From positions 53,398-117,397 of the forward strand of contig NW_020170525.1 in assembly GCF_000524195.1 (NCBI RefSeq): DNA of 64,000 nt, given 5' to 3'. The translations under genes were made by a program, and so were the position numbers. Of this stretch, positions 23,652 through 34,331 are shown one piece after another (position 1 is the first letter of the stretch; the number at the start of each line of letters is the position of its first letter). The stretch comes from Echinococcus granulosus. Taxonomy: Eukaryota > Platyhelminthes > Cestoda > Cyclophyllidea > Taeniidae. The notes under the pieces were generated by a model, which did no database searches, had not been told where the DNA came from, and saw nothing but the letters and a program-made list of their open reading frames with translations.

Positions 23652-23783
23652 ACATGGTGGCAATGGTACCGGGGCGCTTAGAGTTTCATCTATTTCTTCT
23701 AAACTGGGTAAATGTTTAGAAATTTCCAGAAACGATTTGATGACTTCAATTGTTGATTCGAAAAAATGGCATTTCAGACTTCC
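23652..23783 (-). other. Orphan exon-like open frame
   Basis: A possible acceptor ending GGATAG precedes a frame containing CHFFESTIEVIKSFLEISKH and ending LSAPVPLPP before a GTAGTT donor-like site. The residue mix is protein-like, with an amphipathic helix. I could not find joining exons or a family, so it may be one exon of an unrecognised minus-strand gene or chance. Confidence 0.25.
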
Positions 23784-26234
23784 GACAACACTATCCAATA
23801 TATTTATGACAATAAAAATGATGCGCTAATTCATGTAAACGAGCATCTTTGATTCAAAACACGGCTGAGTTATGCGTGACAGGATTTGTCTTCAAAATAT
23901 GCACTTGGACAGGGAATTTACATGGCAGACAAATGACTTCCGGTGCATAGAGATCACCGGAATAAGGGAATGATCTACACTTACGACGAACAATTAGTTC
24001 CCCTTATTCCAATACAGGAGCTTGGAGTTGAAATTAAACTGGAAGTGTGGATTCAGGGAGATGGGAAGGTTCAAGACTACCATAAATCAGAGCAAGGAGT
24101 GCAGAGAAAATCGAAAGATTTACTTACCAGAGTCGCACAGTTTTACATGTTACAAAAGTGGCTAAGATCATGTAGACGAGGTTGAATAACGGTGGGTTGA
24201 GCATCACTTGTCTAGACGCAAGTATCAACCTTCTTCATGGCCACGCATGCAAATGGGATCGTGATCCCACAGTAGTGCATTTCATGTTGACGCCTTTTTA
24301 CGCAAAAACGGAACGGTATTTCTCTAGCTGATGATGCTACCCTTCATACTATACTTTTCGCCTTTTAAAAAAGAAATTAATCAAATGGGTCCTAAGAAAG
24401 CTAAATTTATTCATGCTTTCAGTACAGAGCACTAGATTAATGAAAACCATCTTAATTTAGTGGGAAATGCCGTGACTCGGGGGTTATTTTCACATTTATT
24501 ACGGTTCATTCTACTGTGTTCAGGTAACTTCACCAACAATAATTGCTTAAAATGTCTGATCATTCTATAAAACCATGTTAAACGGGTTGTCAAATTTTTG
24601 GTAGCTGCAATCTCTACATACAGAAAACTACTGCTCATTAAGTAATTCAAACTTTTATTCTGGAGAAAATTTAACTAACACGCGAGTGACTAGATCAAAT
24701 ATAAGAGAAGCTGTGCAAATGGACCAAGGACCAAGGTTGTTACGATACTGTACAAGCGGAAGCTCCTTTTAAAGATTTGTAGTTCTTGCTCATTCATGCA
24801 ACGCAGTCATCTCATCATCTCAAAAGCTCGTAGCATTTGCATTCCTAAAGTGCCTTTTTTCTCGCTAACCGCTCCAACTTTCCTGAAATTCCCCATAAAA
24901 TTTGCGAATTCCTAAATACCTAATTCCTGCTAAAGTAGGAGAGTGTTCGGCTTCAAAGCTATGCTGGTCTCCATGAAATAGTCTTTTATAGAGAAGTGCA
25001 TGATGGGTGCTTTGCTTTCTCACCAGAAATTACACAGTATACAACTGTCAACTCTTCCACCCATTTCTGAAAGTTGCTGATTTTTAATTACTCCTGATTG
25101 CACAACTATCGTTAACTTTAATAAAAAGTACGATGAAATCCAGGTTTAACACTTTGTGCTGTCGTAGGGGTTGAACGAAAAATGTTATCATATTTAAAAA
25201 TACTAGGATCACCCAGCCCAATTTAATGATTAGTGGGACAAAATTTCACTTCCATCGTGTTAAAATGGAACTTTAATGATCACTAACAACTTTTTGGGTG
25301 GATTCAAACTATGGTAAAGAGTATAACGGATTGAATAAAGCAATCATAATGGAGGCAAAATTTCCCCACAAAAAGGTATCTTTGTTCGTTAGGAGTAAAG
25401 TGTTAGGTGAATAATCACCATCAAATTTTATTTAAATTCGGATAGAGAGAGGGGAACTTCAGTTTTTATTTGTAAGCATCTGAATTCTGGAGTGTCTAGA
25501 GCTGCAATTACTGTTTCCATCCTCCAAGACCGTTTTGATTGGTACATTTTAAAAAAATTCGCAAGCATATCGGAGCACGTAGCGGCTTGCATTCACCTTT
25601 AGTTCGGCACAATGAAGTGTAATTGGGAGCAAGTAGAGACGGCTTTAAGTTAGCCTTTAAGTCAAAAGATAAGGCAATGAAATTCTGACTTTAGGCCAAA
25701 GTAAGGGATCAAAAGATCAGTGAATATTCAGGACTCACAAAGCGCAGACATGATTCTACATGACGTCTTTTGGTACAGCTAGTGTAAAAGAATCCATAAA
25801 TAACCCCTCAAGATTGCATCGCATATACCTTCGAGCTTTGTCAATAGCTTTACTAAGCCTAAGATACGGTAGAGCAGACCAAGCAAGCTGATAGCTGATA
25901 ACCAGTTCATGCAGTGCTCTGGAAATTGTTTAGAAGCTTTGATTTAAGCAAGCAGATATAAGAGTAAAAAAAGTAGTATACTTGAAATGCAACACCACAT
26001 TTAATCATCCCTCCCAAACTGAAGCATAAGTAAACACACAAATTGATACACAAAATTTTCAAACGAATATTAAAAAGATGCTTAAGATTTATCCCCAACT
26101 TTAAAAACGTATAATAAACGTGGTGAGAAGAGTGAAAATCCCAAAAAAGATGTTTGTAGTGTTTCATAAGGTGTTAAACAATTAGTCAAACCCAATGACT
26201 TAGTCTAAGATGTGTACATTGGGCGTCACATTGA

Positions 26235-29200
26235 TCACAAATCACTTTCGTCATCATAAAAATCCAAAAAGTTAATAGACTGTTCTTTGGTTACCACACC
26301 ATTTGGTGTGAAATTGTACTTTGAGTAGGTGCCTTCCGATGCAAGGACTAAAAGAATAAGACAGAAATACATTGGCTACTTAATTTGGGGAAAAAGTAGA
26401 AGAATAAGGGCGATGTTTTTCATCGCTCTTGATCTCACCAATCAAGGTATCTGGATTGGATGGACTAAATGCACAGATGACTTTGAATTTGGTATTCAAT
26501 GAGAAGCGTACATGACTGAAGGTGGAGAAGAAGTATCGCGGTAATAGGCTAGCCGATCTAGAGGCAGGAGAGAAAAAAGTTCGAAATTAATGTTACGTGA
26601 AATATCCATCAAAATCCCTGTGTAAAACTTTAACTCATCACATTACACAAGAACACAATAATCCCCAAACAAAAGGATTTGCAGAGCTTGCAACCGTGTT
26701 GTTACTTATCAAGGATACTTAAGCTTTATGGAAACTTACGAAGACAAAAAGAGCGATTCACTGGATGTGGCTGACACCATCCATGCTTTTGTGGTAAGTT
26801 CAACGATACCACAGAAGGGGAAGGTTATCTGTTATGCGTCAAACTGCATCGTGCTTAATCTTCAAATTCAGTGAAAAATAGGGCGAATCCACCGAACAAT
26901 GTGGGAAAAGTGGCGCAAAAGAGCAGAACCATAAAGATGGTCAGCAGAATGCCTAAGAGAAGACTCAATGCTAAAATTATGCATGACAAAGAATAACAGA
27001 ATGGAAATGTACCTCTAACGTAGATAGATTTGAAAAAGTATCACGAAGAATCCAGGCAGGCAATTTGGAATCATCAAAATAGGTAGTTGGAAGGAGCGAC
27101 TAGGAAGACGTTAAAAAATATTTTCCAGTGCCATTGAAATCAAATTGAAACTTGCAATTCTGATGAAATGCTATTCTGGAGCTAAAATGTGCTGAACCCA
27201 AGGGAAGAAAATAACGTATGAGCCAACTCGACTTCCATATAGCACATTATTAATGTCGAGGTCAAATTTCCTCTAAATATAATAAAATACGCGACACAAG
27301 GTTACCGACACAGAGAAGCTGTGCATCCAAACAATCGTCTAAATGAATTGTTAAATGACTCCTTAGTCCACCTCATTGTCATATTCTCAATGGGTGATCA
27401 TACCACTAAATGGAAGCTGCTTAAAGATAGACTTCTTAAAAGTCCCCGGGGGTCACGTGGACTTGACATTCAGAATAAATTGTTCGGAATCCAATTAGAC
27501 AAGGAAGAGAGCCTCAGATCAAAGGAGACTCCTCATGAATCCAACCGACGAATTCAATGGCGCAAATAACTCGACTCAGGGTTTGTAAGGATAATTTAAA
27601 TTCCAGTCTAGGACATAAGGAGCATAATCAGCGGCATTTTTAGAATGAACTCCACTAAAGCGAAAACCACAAAGCATATCATTTGCAAAAAAACGCTGCG
27701 GGAAATGAGAGATGCAAGCTTTCAAAGGAAAAGATTGAAGCTATCTCGATTTTAAATGTCATATGATTTCAGGCTTAAACAATCATGCATATGGAGTGCG
27801 TACGGTATGTAGTAGAAGTTTCAAATCAAATTTAACCATACAAATTTCTCAGAATTTTATTGTTCACATCTTGAGACCATTAAAAAAAGACAAATTTAGC
27901 AATTCTTGAATTTGCAAAGTAACAACCAAGTAAATCACTCCGACAATCTAACATCCAATGAACAGATGAGATAAAGCCAATTACCATGAGTTAGACTCAG
28001 TTCATAACAAAAAAATCTTACGCGAAACAATCACAAGTAACAGGCACACACAAACATTTGTGCCCGGTGTCTGTATGACGTTTTTCCCATTTAAAAGTAA
28101 GTTATCCTAAAGTAGATATCGTGGGTTCATTAGGGTGCAACATTTCTTTCCTAGAGGCCAAAAAAATCGGCAAATCTTAGGCCGAAATTTTGCTAATATG
28201 CTAGGAAGTATACAATTATTATTCTGATAGAATAACTAGACAACCGTAAGAAACTTATAAGGCGCAATATCCACTCTCTTGGTTTTCCCCGATTTTCAAG
28301 CATGAAGAACACCACAGTCGCACATGAGCATGCGCAGCAAATGGGAGTTCGTGCACTGGAGACCCTACTGACAGAAGGTAATGGACTTATAAGGCGCTCG
28401 CTAGGATACAATAGAGTTAAATTAAGGTAGACGAAGGGATAATTAGCAATAAAGGACCAAAAAATATTCATTTTAGAAGTCTTGTTAGACCGTTAGGTCT
28501 CAAACATACAGTAAACATTTGAGAAACGACCACAATTAAGTTCATTACCAGTAATCGGTTACGGTTGTTAAATTGATAGCATTTCCCGTAGAGAAAACGA
28601 AGAAGAACAGAGACTATAAAATACCAGTCATTCCATCCCGAAGACTCCAAGTCTTAATCACATAGTCTTAATGACATACCATTTAAACATAAATGGTGTA
28701 GGATTGTGCTTCCAAAGTGATGAACTAATTCCCTTGGCAATTTGCAGAAGTAGAGAACTCATATAACAACGTATCAAGTCTTGGGCGACTGACAAATAGA
28801 AATGCTCATAAAAAAACGAAAAACTACTAAGCCTCAGCAACCAGGTGAGACAGTAAGTTAAAAGCAGATTTATCACTTTAGTCAATCAGCATATTAGGCC
28901 TCGACAACAATATGCTTGCTCCTGACTACCTACTCAACGGCTTAGCCACTAGTAGGGGTTATGAATTTCAGAATCAACAGGCTAGAAGAAATTGGATAAT
29001 TGTTTGATCTATATTTCGGAAGACCCCATTTTACTCCTTAAGAAATAAAACATTTACACGCCACTCATTCAAGGGCTACGCCACCATCAATAAGGCGCAG
29101 AGTATACATCGGAAACCACTGATTTCATGTATAAAACGCTTTTGCTTACTGCATCCTAAAATCAGCAGTCGATAGACCGTTCGCACTAATTTGTTGGATT

Positions 29201-30763
29201 CAATGCTCACAATTAATAGAATAATTCCACCAGCGGAAAGGTCGCAAAGATATCAAGCGAATTTGACGATTGCAGTTTGGGAGCGTAATGGGAGATTAAA
29301 CAACATTAAGGCTTCAGAGAAAGCTGAAAGAACTCACCGGCCAGCCTGAGCCGCTTGACGTGTAAAATCCTGACCCAGGGGCGGACGCCTCGAGCTGGCC
29401 GCACCACTTCCGCCACCACCACCGACACCGCCAGCGGACCAGGACGTCCCCTTCTCAAGAGGGTCGAGGAAGAAGATGTGAAGGGTACCATGATCGCTGG
29501 CGACGGCCAGACGACGTGTAGTGAAGGCGGTGGCATGGTCGAAGGCTATACAGGTGATAAATGCGGCGTTTGAGCCCCGACGCAGCTCGTAGAGGAGGTC
29601 ACAGGAACGGGTGTCGAAGACGCGGACGAGGGTACCACGCTGAGAAGCAGTGGCCAGTTGTTCTCCATCCGCGCTCATCGTCAGTGCTACCAGTTGATTT
29701 TGATGAGCCGACACATGATGTGGTGGTGGCGCCGTCGTTGTTGATGCAGTCAGTGGTGATGTAACTAGTGTCACCATACCCACACGCCGACCGGGGAAAG
29801 CGATAATGGGATTCTCGGGATTCTGACAGACGTGACAGAGACCTTGGGGATTTGACGCTGTCTCCGCCTGGTAGAGAAGCTCTGGACATGAACCGAAGGT
29901 GTAGATCTTTACTGCGTTCACGAAAACCACAACGATTCTGGATTTGAACGGAGTCATCAGTAAGGTAATGTCACAATTTCAAAGGAAACTAAGCTCTTAA
30001 TTGCTGAAAAACATAGAAATTACAGTTAGCATATCTGCACTTAAAACTGGCCACTGAATGTGCAATCTTCGACGAAAATCAAATAGGGAAATAGAAGTGT
30101 ACTCAACAAGAGACTTTGCCCTTTCACCGATTGGGTTTCAAGCAGGAGTTCAGAGAAATTAAAAAATGTGGGGAAAACCAATCAATGCGCATCTACTTTC
30201 CAGCACCTTAATGTGTTTATTAAATAAAAGTCAATGAATGATATGCCACAGCCATATAACTCACAGATCTTTGCGAAGTCTAACGGCACGAACATCACTT
30301 CCATAGGTGAGTTCAAGAGTAACTTTTTGTTCAACACCATCCCACACCCAGGCGGTGTTGTTGGGTATCATTGACTGACGTCCCCCGCCAAGAAGACCGA
30401 GAAAGCTGCTGCGGAGAAGCATTTCAACAAAACCAACCCCAGAGCCCTCACAAGTGTTGAATTCTAGAGGGGTTAATGAAAAATTGGAAGCATTGAAGAA
30501 TGCCCAGCGAAGGTGACACGATACTGAGAGTAAAGTGATGAGCATTCATCAGTCCTGAAAGTTGAATGCGCGTAAACTTACCACAATTTTCAAGCTGTTT
30601 TAGTGGGTCGGTATTATATATTCGAAAGCCATTTTGCAAGCCGACTGAAAAACATCCTAGAGAGAGCTCACATGAGTATAAGTAACTAACCATAGTCCTG
30701 ATTGAAGCCTATGAATGTTATTGAACTATTTCCGCTTTCACAGGGTAGAACGCGAATAGACAT
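26235..30763 (-). CDS. WDR45B: WIPI3 / WDR45B-like phosphoinositide-binding autophagy protein
   Basis: PROPPINs (yeast Atg18 family) are seven-bladed beta-propellers that bind PI3P and PI(3,5)P2 and act in autophagosome formation. Minus-strand exons: 30691-30763, 30582-30656, 30265-30463, 29338-29937, 26439-26557, 26235-26347. All sites are GT-AG and all phases fit; the protein is 392 residues (human WIPI3 has 344). Key matches are GFNQDYGCFSVG and NGFRIYNTDPLK (WIPI3 NGFRVYNTDPLK), GVGFVEMLLRSS with LGGG, and LATASQRGTLVRVFDT. LRRG at residues 234-237 is the lipid-binding motif in its WIPI3/4 form. The C-terminus GTYSKYNFTPNG matches human GSYYKFLFNPKG. Extra length lies in a Thr/Pro loop and a Gly/Ser-rich loop in the fourth exon. 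Intron 1 is only 34 nt, and intron 4 is 2.8 kb. Confidence 0.95.
26558..29337. other. Intron 4 of WDR45B
   Basis: This 2.8 kb intron has no nested gene I can support. Frames at 27321-27569 (+), 28193-28471 (-) and 28658-28885 (-) have no recognised domain and no consistent splice partners. Confidence 0.6.
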
Positions 30764-31039
30764 TGGTCGCACACTGAAATACAACACCTCAACGCTTTAA
30801 ATGAACGCGCTATACTTATAGTCTGGAAAACAGTAAAAGTGCTGAAGATAACTAAGCTTTGTAATTCAAAGAAAAAGATGTTTAGAACTTGTCCGTATTT
30901 TACAAATTAAAGCGGGGTAAAATGAATTGAAAGATATTTCTATTTGAAATACTGCCTGGGTTTTCCTTGAATCCTGACAGGTTTGTGTGATAAGACGCTA
31001 ATACGTTGTTTGTTTGTCTAATTTCCAGCTTTGATGTAG

Positions 31040-31133
31040 AACCACTTTTGACTTGGCTACTATATTATACCAGGTGGGCTGGTCTTCAGGCCATGCCAGT
31101 AACCCAAATAACTTCTGGAAGTCTCGAGGCGCT
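31040..31133 (+). repeat. Internally deleted LTR remnant of the TRIM family
   Basis: In order it shows ACCACTTTTGACTTGG, CCAGGTGGGCTGGTCTTCAG, GCCATGCCAGTAACCCA, then TGGAAGTCTCGAGGCGCTACA, matching the LTR read in coding sense with a large deletion before the last block. The right end CTACA matches the LTR terminus; the left end is lost. Confidence 0.7.
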
Positions 31134-31374
31134 ACAAGACTGGCATCAAAATCACTAAATTCAAAAAAGCTTCTTCAGTACTGTGATTAGGCCAAAAAAT
31201 TGTAACCTTTGTTGTTCTGTTTGCATTTTTCTCATAATCGCACACACGGCACTTCGCTAAGACAATGCTTTCTGCTTCAAATTTGGTTCTGGCTCCCATA
31301 TTTGCACCAAAACTCTTAAAATATTATCACCGATCCAAAAATAGATAATCTCCGACGCTGAAATCTTAGCGCAA

Positions 31375-31608
31375 AAAAATAGACATTAGCATTGTGAAGC
31401 CAGACGCATCGGTCTCCGATTTCCTATTCCTTACGTTCTTAGACAAGCCCGGTTGATTCGCTTTGGACATCTTTATTAAAGGTGACAAGATGGTGAGGGA
31501 AAATACAGTGTTCAAGAAGGAGAGGAGCTGTAGTCACTAGGTACGGGGGAAGACAATCTGACCACGAGATTCCAATTTTCTGCTTGCCTCCTCACTGAAA
31601 GGTCTATT
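31375..31608 (+). repeat. Dispersed repeat derived from a coding 3' end, copy A
   Basis: It aligns to the reverse complement of 38756-39000 over about 230 bp at roughly three-quarters identity. The shared frame ends KK(E/G)..S(C/R)SH followed by a stop (TAG at 31538-31540 here), and similarity continues about 70 bp past that stop. In this copy a Trp codon has become TGA, so the frame is broken. Both copies keep LDIFIK and MxRENT. The source protein is not recognised. Confidence 0.65.
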
Positions 31609-32211
31609 AAAACAACATAAGTATTGCATCATTATCTTACAGAGAAAGTCATTTTCTCCCCTTTTTTAGTTACCAAAGCAATCATAGTAAGTATTTCAGC
31701 ACACTAAGACGCAACTGATTCCTGCAAGTCTGTCTTCCACCCAAAACCAACTGTAGAAGCATTCACTCCCCCCCTTCACCAACACATCACTTACGCATCG
31801 CCAGAAACCAATGTCTAGTTCTATATTTCTGCAGGAGTTGAGTTGCACTGCTAACTACCTTGACTGAAATAATCTGTGTACCATTTTTAGGTAACCGGAT
31901 AAATTAACGTAGAAAAATATAAACCATTGCGCTCACGTCAAAGGGAATTTCATATCCACTGTACTTGTGCACAACATCCATTCGCTTCAAAACGACCACC
32001 TCGTATTAGTAAGATACTTTTTTCGTAAAAAAATCAAGTTCAAAATGAATATAAGACATGAAGTTTTAACTGAATACCCTTGGAGTATGATGCACTAATC
32101 ACAGTCTGGCTTGCTACCCTGTGGGCGTTTGTTTTTTTTTTCTGTAAGGCAAAAGAAGAGATCATAATATGTGATATATCAGAGCGAGATTGAACCTAAC
32201 CTTCCACTTAC

Positions 32212-33200
32212 CCAACCCAGTAACTAGATTATCCAGCTGTACAACCCTCTTCTCCATATCGCTCACATTCTCCAATATTTTATCAAGCATTTCCAAATGC
32301 TTAGCTAACACTAAACCTAAAATGAAAGGAAAATGAGGTCAGGTTTCTATTCAGATGATACGTCTTACCTTCGGTTCATCACTAAAATTGCTACGTGAGT
32401 GAATTTAAATGGCGAAGACCGTTCTGAATCATGTTAATCATAAGGTCCAAGTAAGGTGAAAATACTTGCATTGCTCATTGACTGGGATCATCTTTTCCTT
32501 GAAAGATTTAGTAGCCTCTGCAATCTTCATATACTTATTGTAAGCTGCTGTGTTGAGATCATTAAGGTGAGATATCCTATCGGCATTTACTACAAAAAAG
32601 CATGGAAAAAGAAACGTCGTGTTGAACTAATATTGCAGTAGGTTAACCACTGATAAATAGGGCTGTCTTAGAAGGTAGTGTCGATTATATCAAGGAATTA
32701 TTGAACCTGTAAAATGTTGGAAAGAGTAGTGATGAGAAAGCAAACAACTTTAACCATGACGGTGACTTCGCAATTGTGTAATGCATCACTCTAGGTAAAT
32801 TTAAGGCATCTTAAGGTATTTCGGAATCTCGATTACTAGTGATAAGTATACAGAATAAATTTAGTGAACTGCAGCATCGTAAGTTTTTGCCAGCTTTCAA
32901 TGGATAGGTCTTTACGGGTTAGACAACCAACGAAGTGGACCGTATGGGTTCATGGTAAATTGGTGTTTTTGTCCAACTCAGAATGTAAGCCCAAGTGTCC
33001 ATTTTGGTTAAAGTATAACAGAAAGAGGTGTAATTTGATCAAAGCAGAGATGATTTTAAATACATCAAGAAAAGGGTACAAAAGTGCTTGCCGGAAAGTG
33101 CCCTTTGAATGTAGTCAGAGAGAGCCGCGGTGGCCCTATTAGAGGCACTGAACACACATTCACGATCCCCTGCACCCATCTCCGGTTTGGTCATTTCCAT
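32212..33200 (-). CDS. BLOC1S2: BLOC-1 subunit 2-like coiled-coil protein, 3' end unresolved
   Basis: BLOC1S2 is a small coiled-coil subunit shared by BLOC-1 and BORC, which act in lysosome-related organelle biogenesis and lysosome positioning. Proposed minus-strand exons: 33064-33200 (start ATG at 33200), 32466-32576, a 13-nt micro-exon 32369-32381, and 32212-32299. Phases agree at each junction, and 116 residues are read. LNDLNTAAYNKYMKIAEA matches the family segment around DINRATIDKYVNLS, and HLEMLDKILENVSDMEKRV matches its YMEQIDHIDETVTKLE stretch. The last exon here ends in phase 1 at GTAAGT, so at least one short C-terminal exon lies below 32212. The first exon is the weakest part. Other BLOC-1 or BORC subunits are possible. 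Confidence 0.55.
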
Positions 33201-34331
33201 GAACCCAAAAAACCTGAAATTGAATGCTACAAGAGCAAATAATCTCATCCGGTAGAAGGAAAACTATTGCATTTGACATTGATGGTAAAAAAGTTTAACC
33301 GCGCATCGTAAGATCGGCAATTTGCCACTTCCTGATGCCTCACTGAGTTATTCTACATATTTGATTTTAGATTAAAAAGCTGCCATTGTTATGCCATAAA
33401 TAGGGGCCAGTATAAAACAGCATTTTTTGGAAATAGGTTGAGAACTCGCATAAAGTGGTAGAAGAATCTGAAGCTTTCGAATGGATAAAAGATTGATCAG
33501 CAATCGTAATAAAACCGGGTAAAGATTATGTGCCACGGTCATCGGTGCATGTTGAGCAGCAAGAGAATTAGACAGCCTTCTTTCATCCACCTTGACGGAT
33601 TAATTGCAGATTATCCGAAATTACGTTCAAACGGTTTTAGCTAATAGCCCTCTGGTTCAGATGAGTAAGAAAGTCTTGAGAAGGTGAGGTAGGTAACGTC
33701 AGGTGTTACCCGAACCACCAGCTATGAATATTTTCCGTGAAAACCCAATTTCAAACTGTTTCGAATCCCACTACGAAACTTCATTTCAACAACTTTACCA
33801 AATGCACTTAATTAACAGGATTCCTTTGAGTGTTAGTACAGCCTGTATAAACAACTCAACAGCTTGTAGTGCTAGTTTTTTTCAGTAAGCTGACCGTTTT
33901 TAAAGTAAAACGGCTCAGTTACGCATGATTGCAAAAACACATTTACTTCAACTTCCGTTGTTTTGATGCTATGCAAAGTAAATGACACATTTGCAAGGGT
34001 TGAGCTACTAGAACCACAAACCCCAACTAACAAGCTGCACACGATATTAAGATGGCTTTTTAGGGCATGATTTCGTATTCTTGAACGGTATATTTGAATT
34101 ATCTACGGCTTTACGAAAAGAATTCAAAAAATATCTATAGCTTAGAGTTTGAGTGACAATGCACATTTACGATGCGACAGAAATCGTGAAGGCCGAAATT
34201 TCATTGCAACTGGAGCGGAATGTAGCATCCTTAAGGACACAACAAAGTAAAAAAAAAAACGGAAAAGTACTTTTACAGGTTTCTTCACAAAGTAATTTGT
34301 ACAAAGAGATGGTTTGGAAAGTAGGAGGGGT
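33201..34331. other. Intergenic region between WTAP 3' end and the BLOC1S2-like gene
   Basis: This 1.1 kb has no supported gene. It should contain the BLOC1S2-like promoter and the WTAP 3' untranslated region, since both genes read on the minus strand. Confidence 0.55.

Larger units (their letters stand above)
21340..26234. other. Intergenic region between the TRIM and WDR45B
   Basis: This 4.9 kb stretch contains a truncated TRIM relative at 22993-23475 and an orphan exon-like frame at 23652-23783 on the minus strand. The rest shows only short frames without recognised motifs. Confidence 0.5.
30764..32211. other. Region between WDR45B and the BLOC1S2-like gene
   Basis: It holds an LTR remnant (31040-31133) and one copy of a dispersed coding-derived repeat (31375-31608). 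The missing 3' exon or exons of the BLOC1S2-like gene should also lie here. One short candidate, a 16-codon frame near 31708-31754 on the minus strand after CTACAG, keeps the phase but is too short to trust. Confidence 0.5.

Noticed and set aside
28193..28471. Minus-strand Cys-rich frame considered as the C-terminal exon of WDR45B
   Set aside because: The true C-terminal exons were found at 26439-26557 and 26235-26347, with matching phases and clear propeller motifs.
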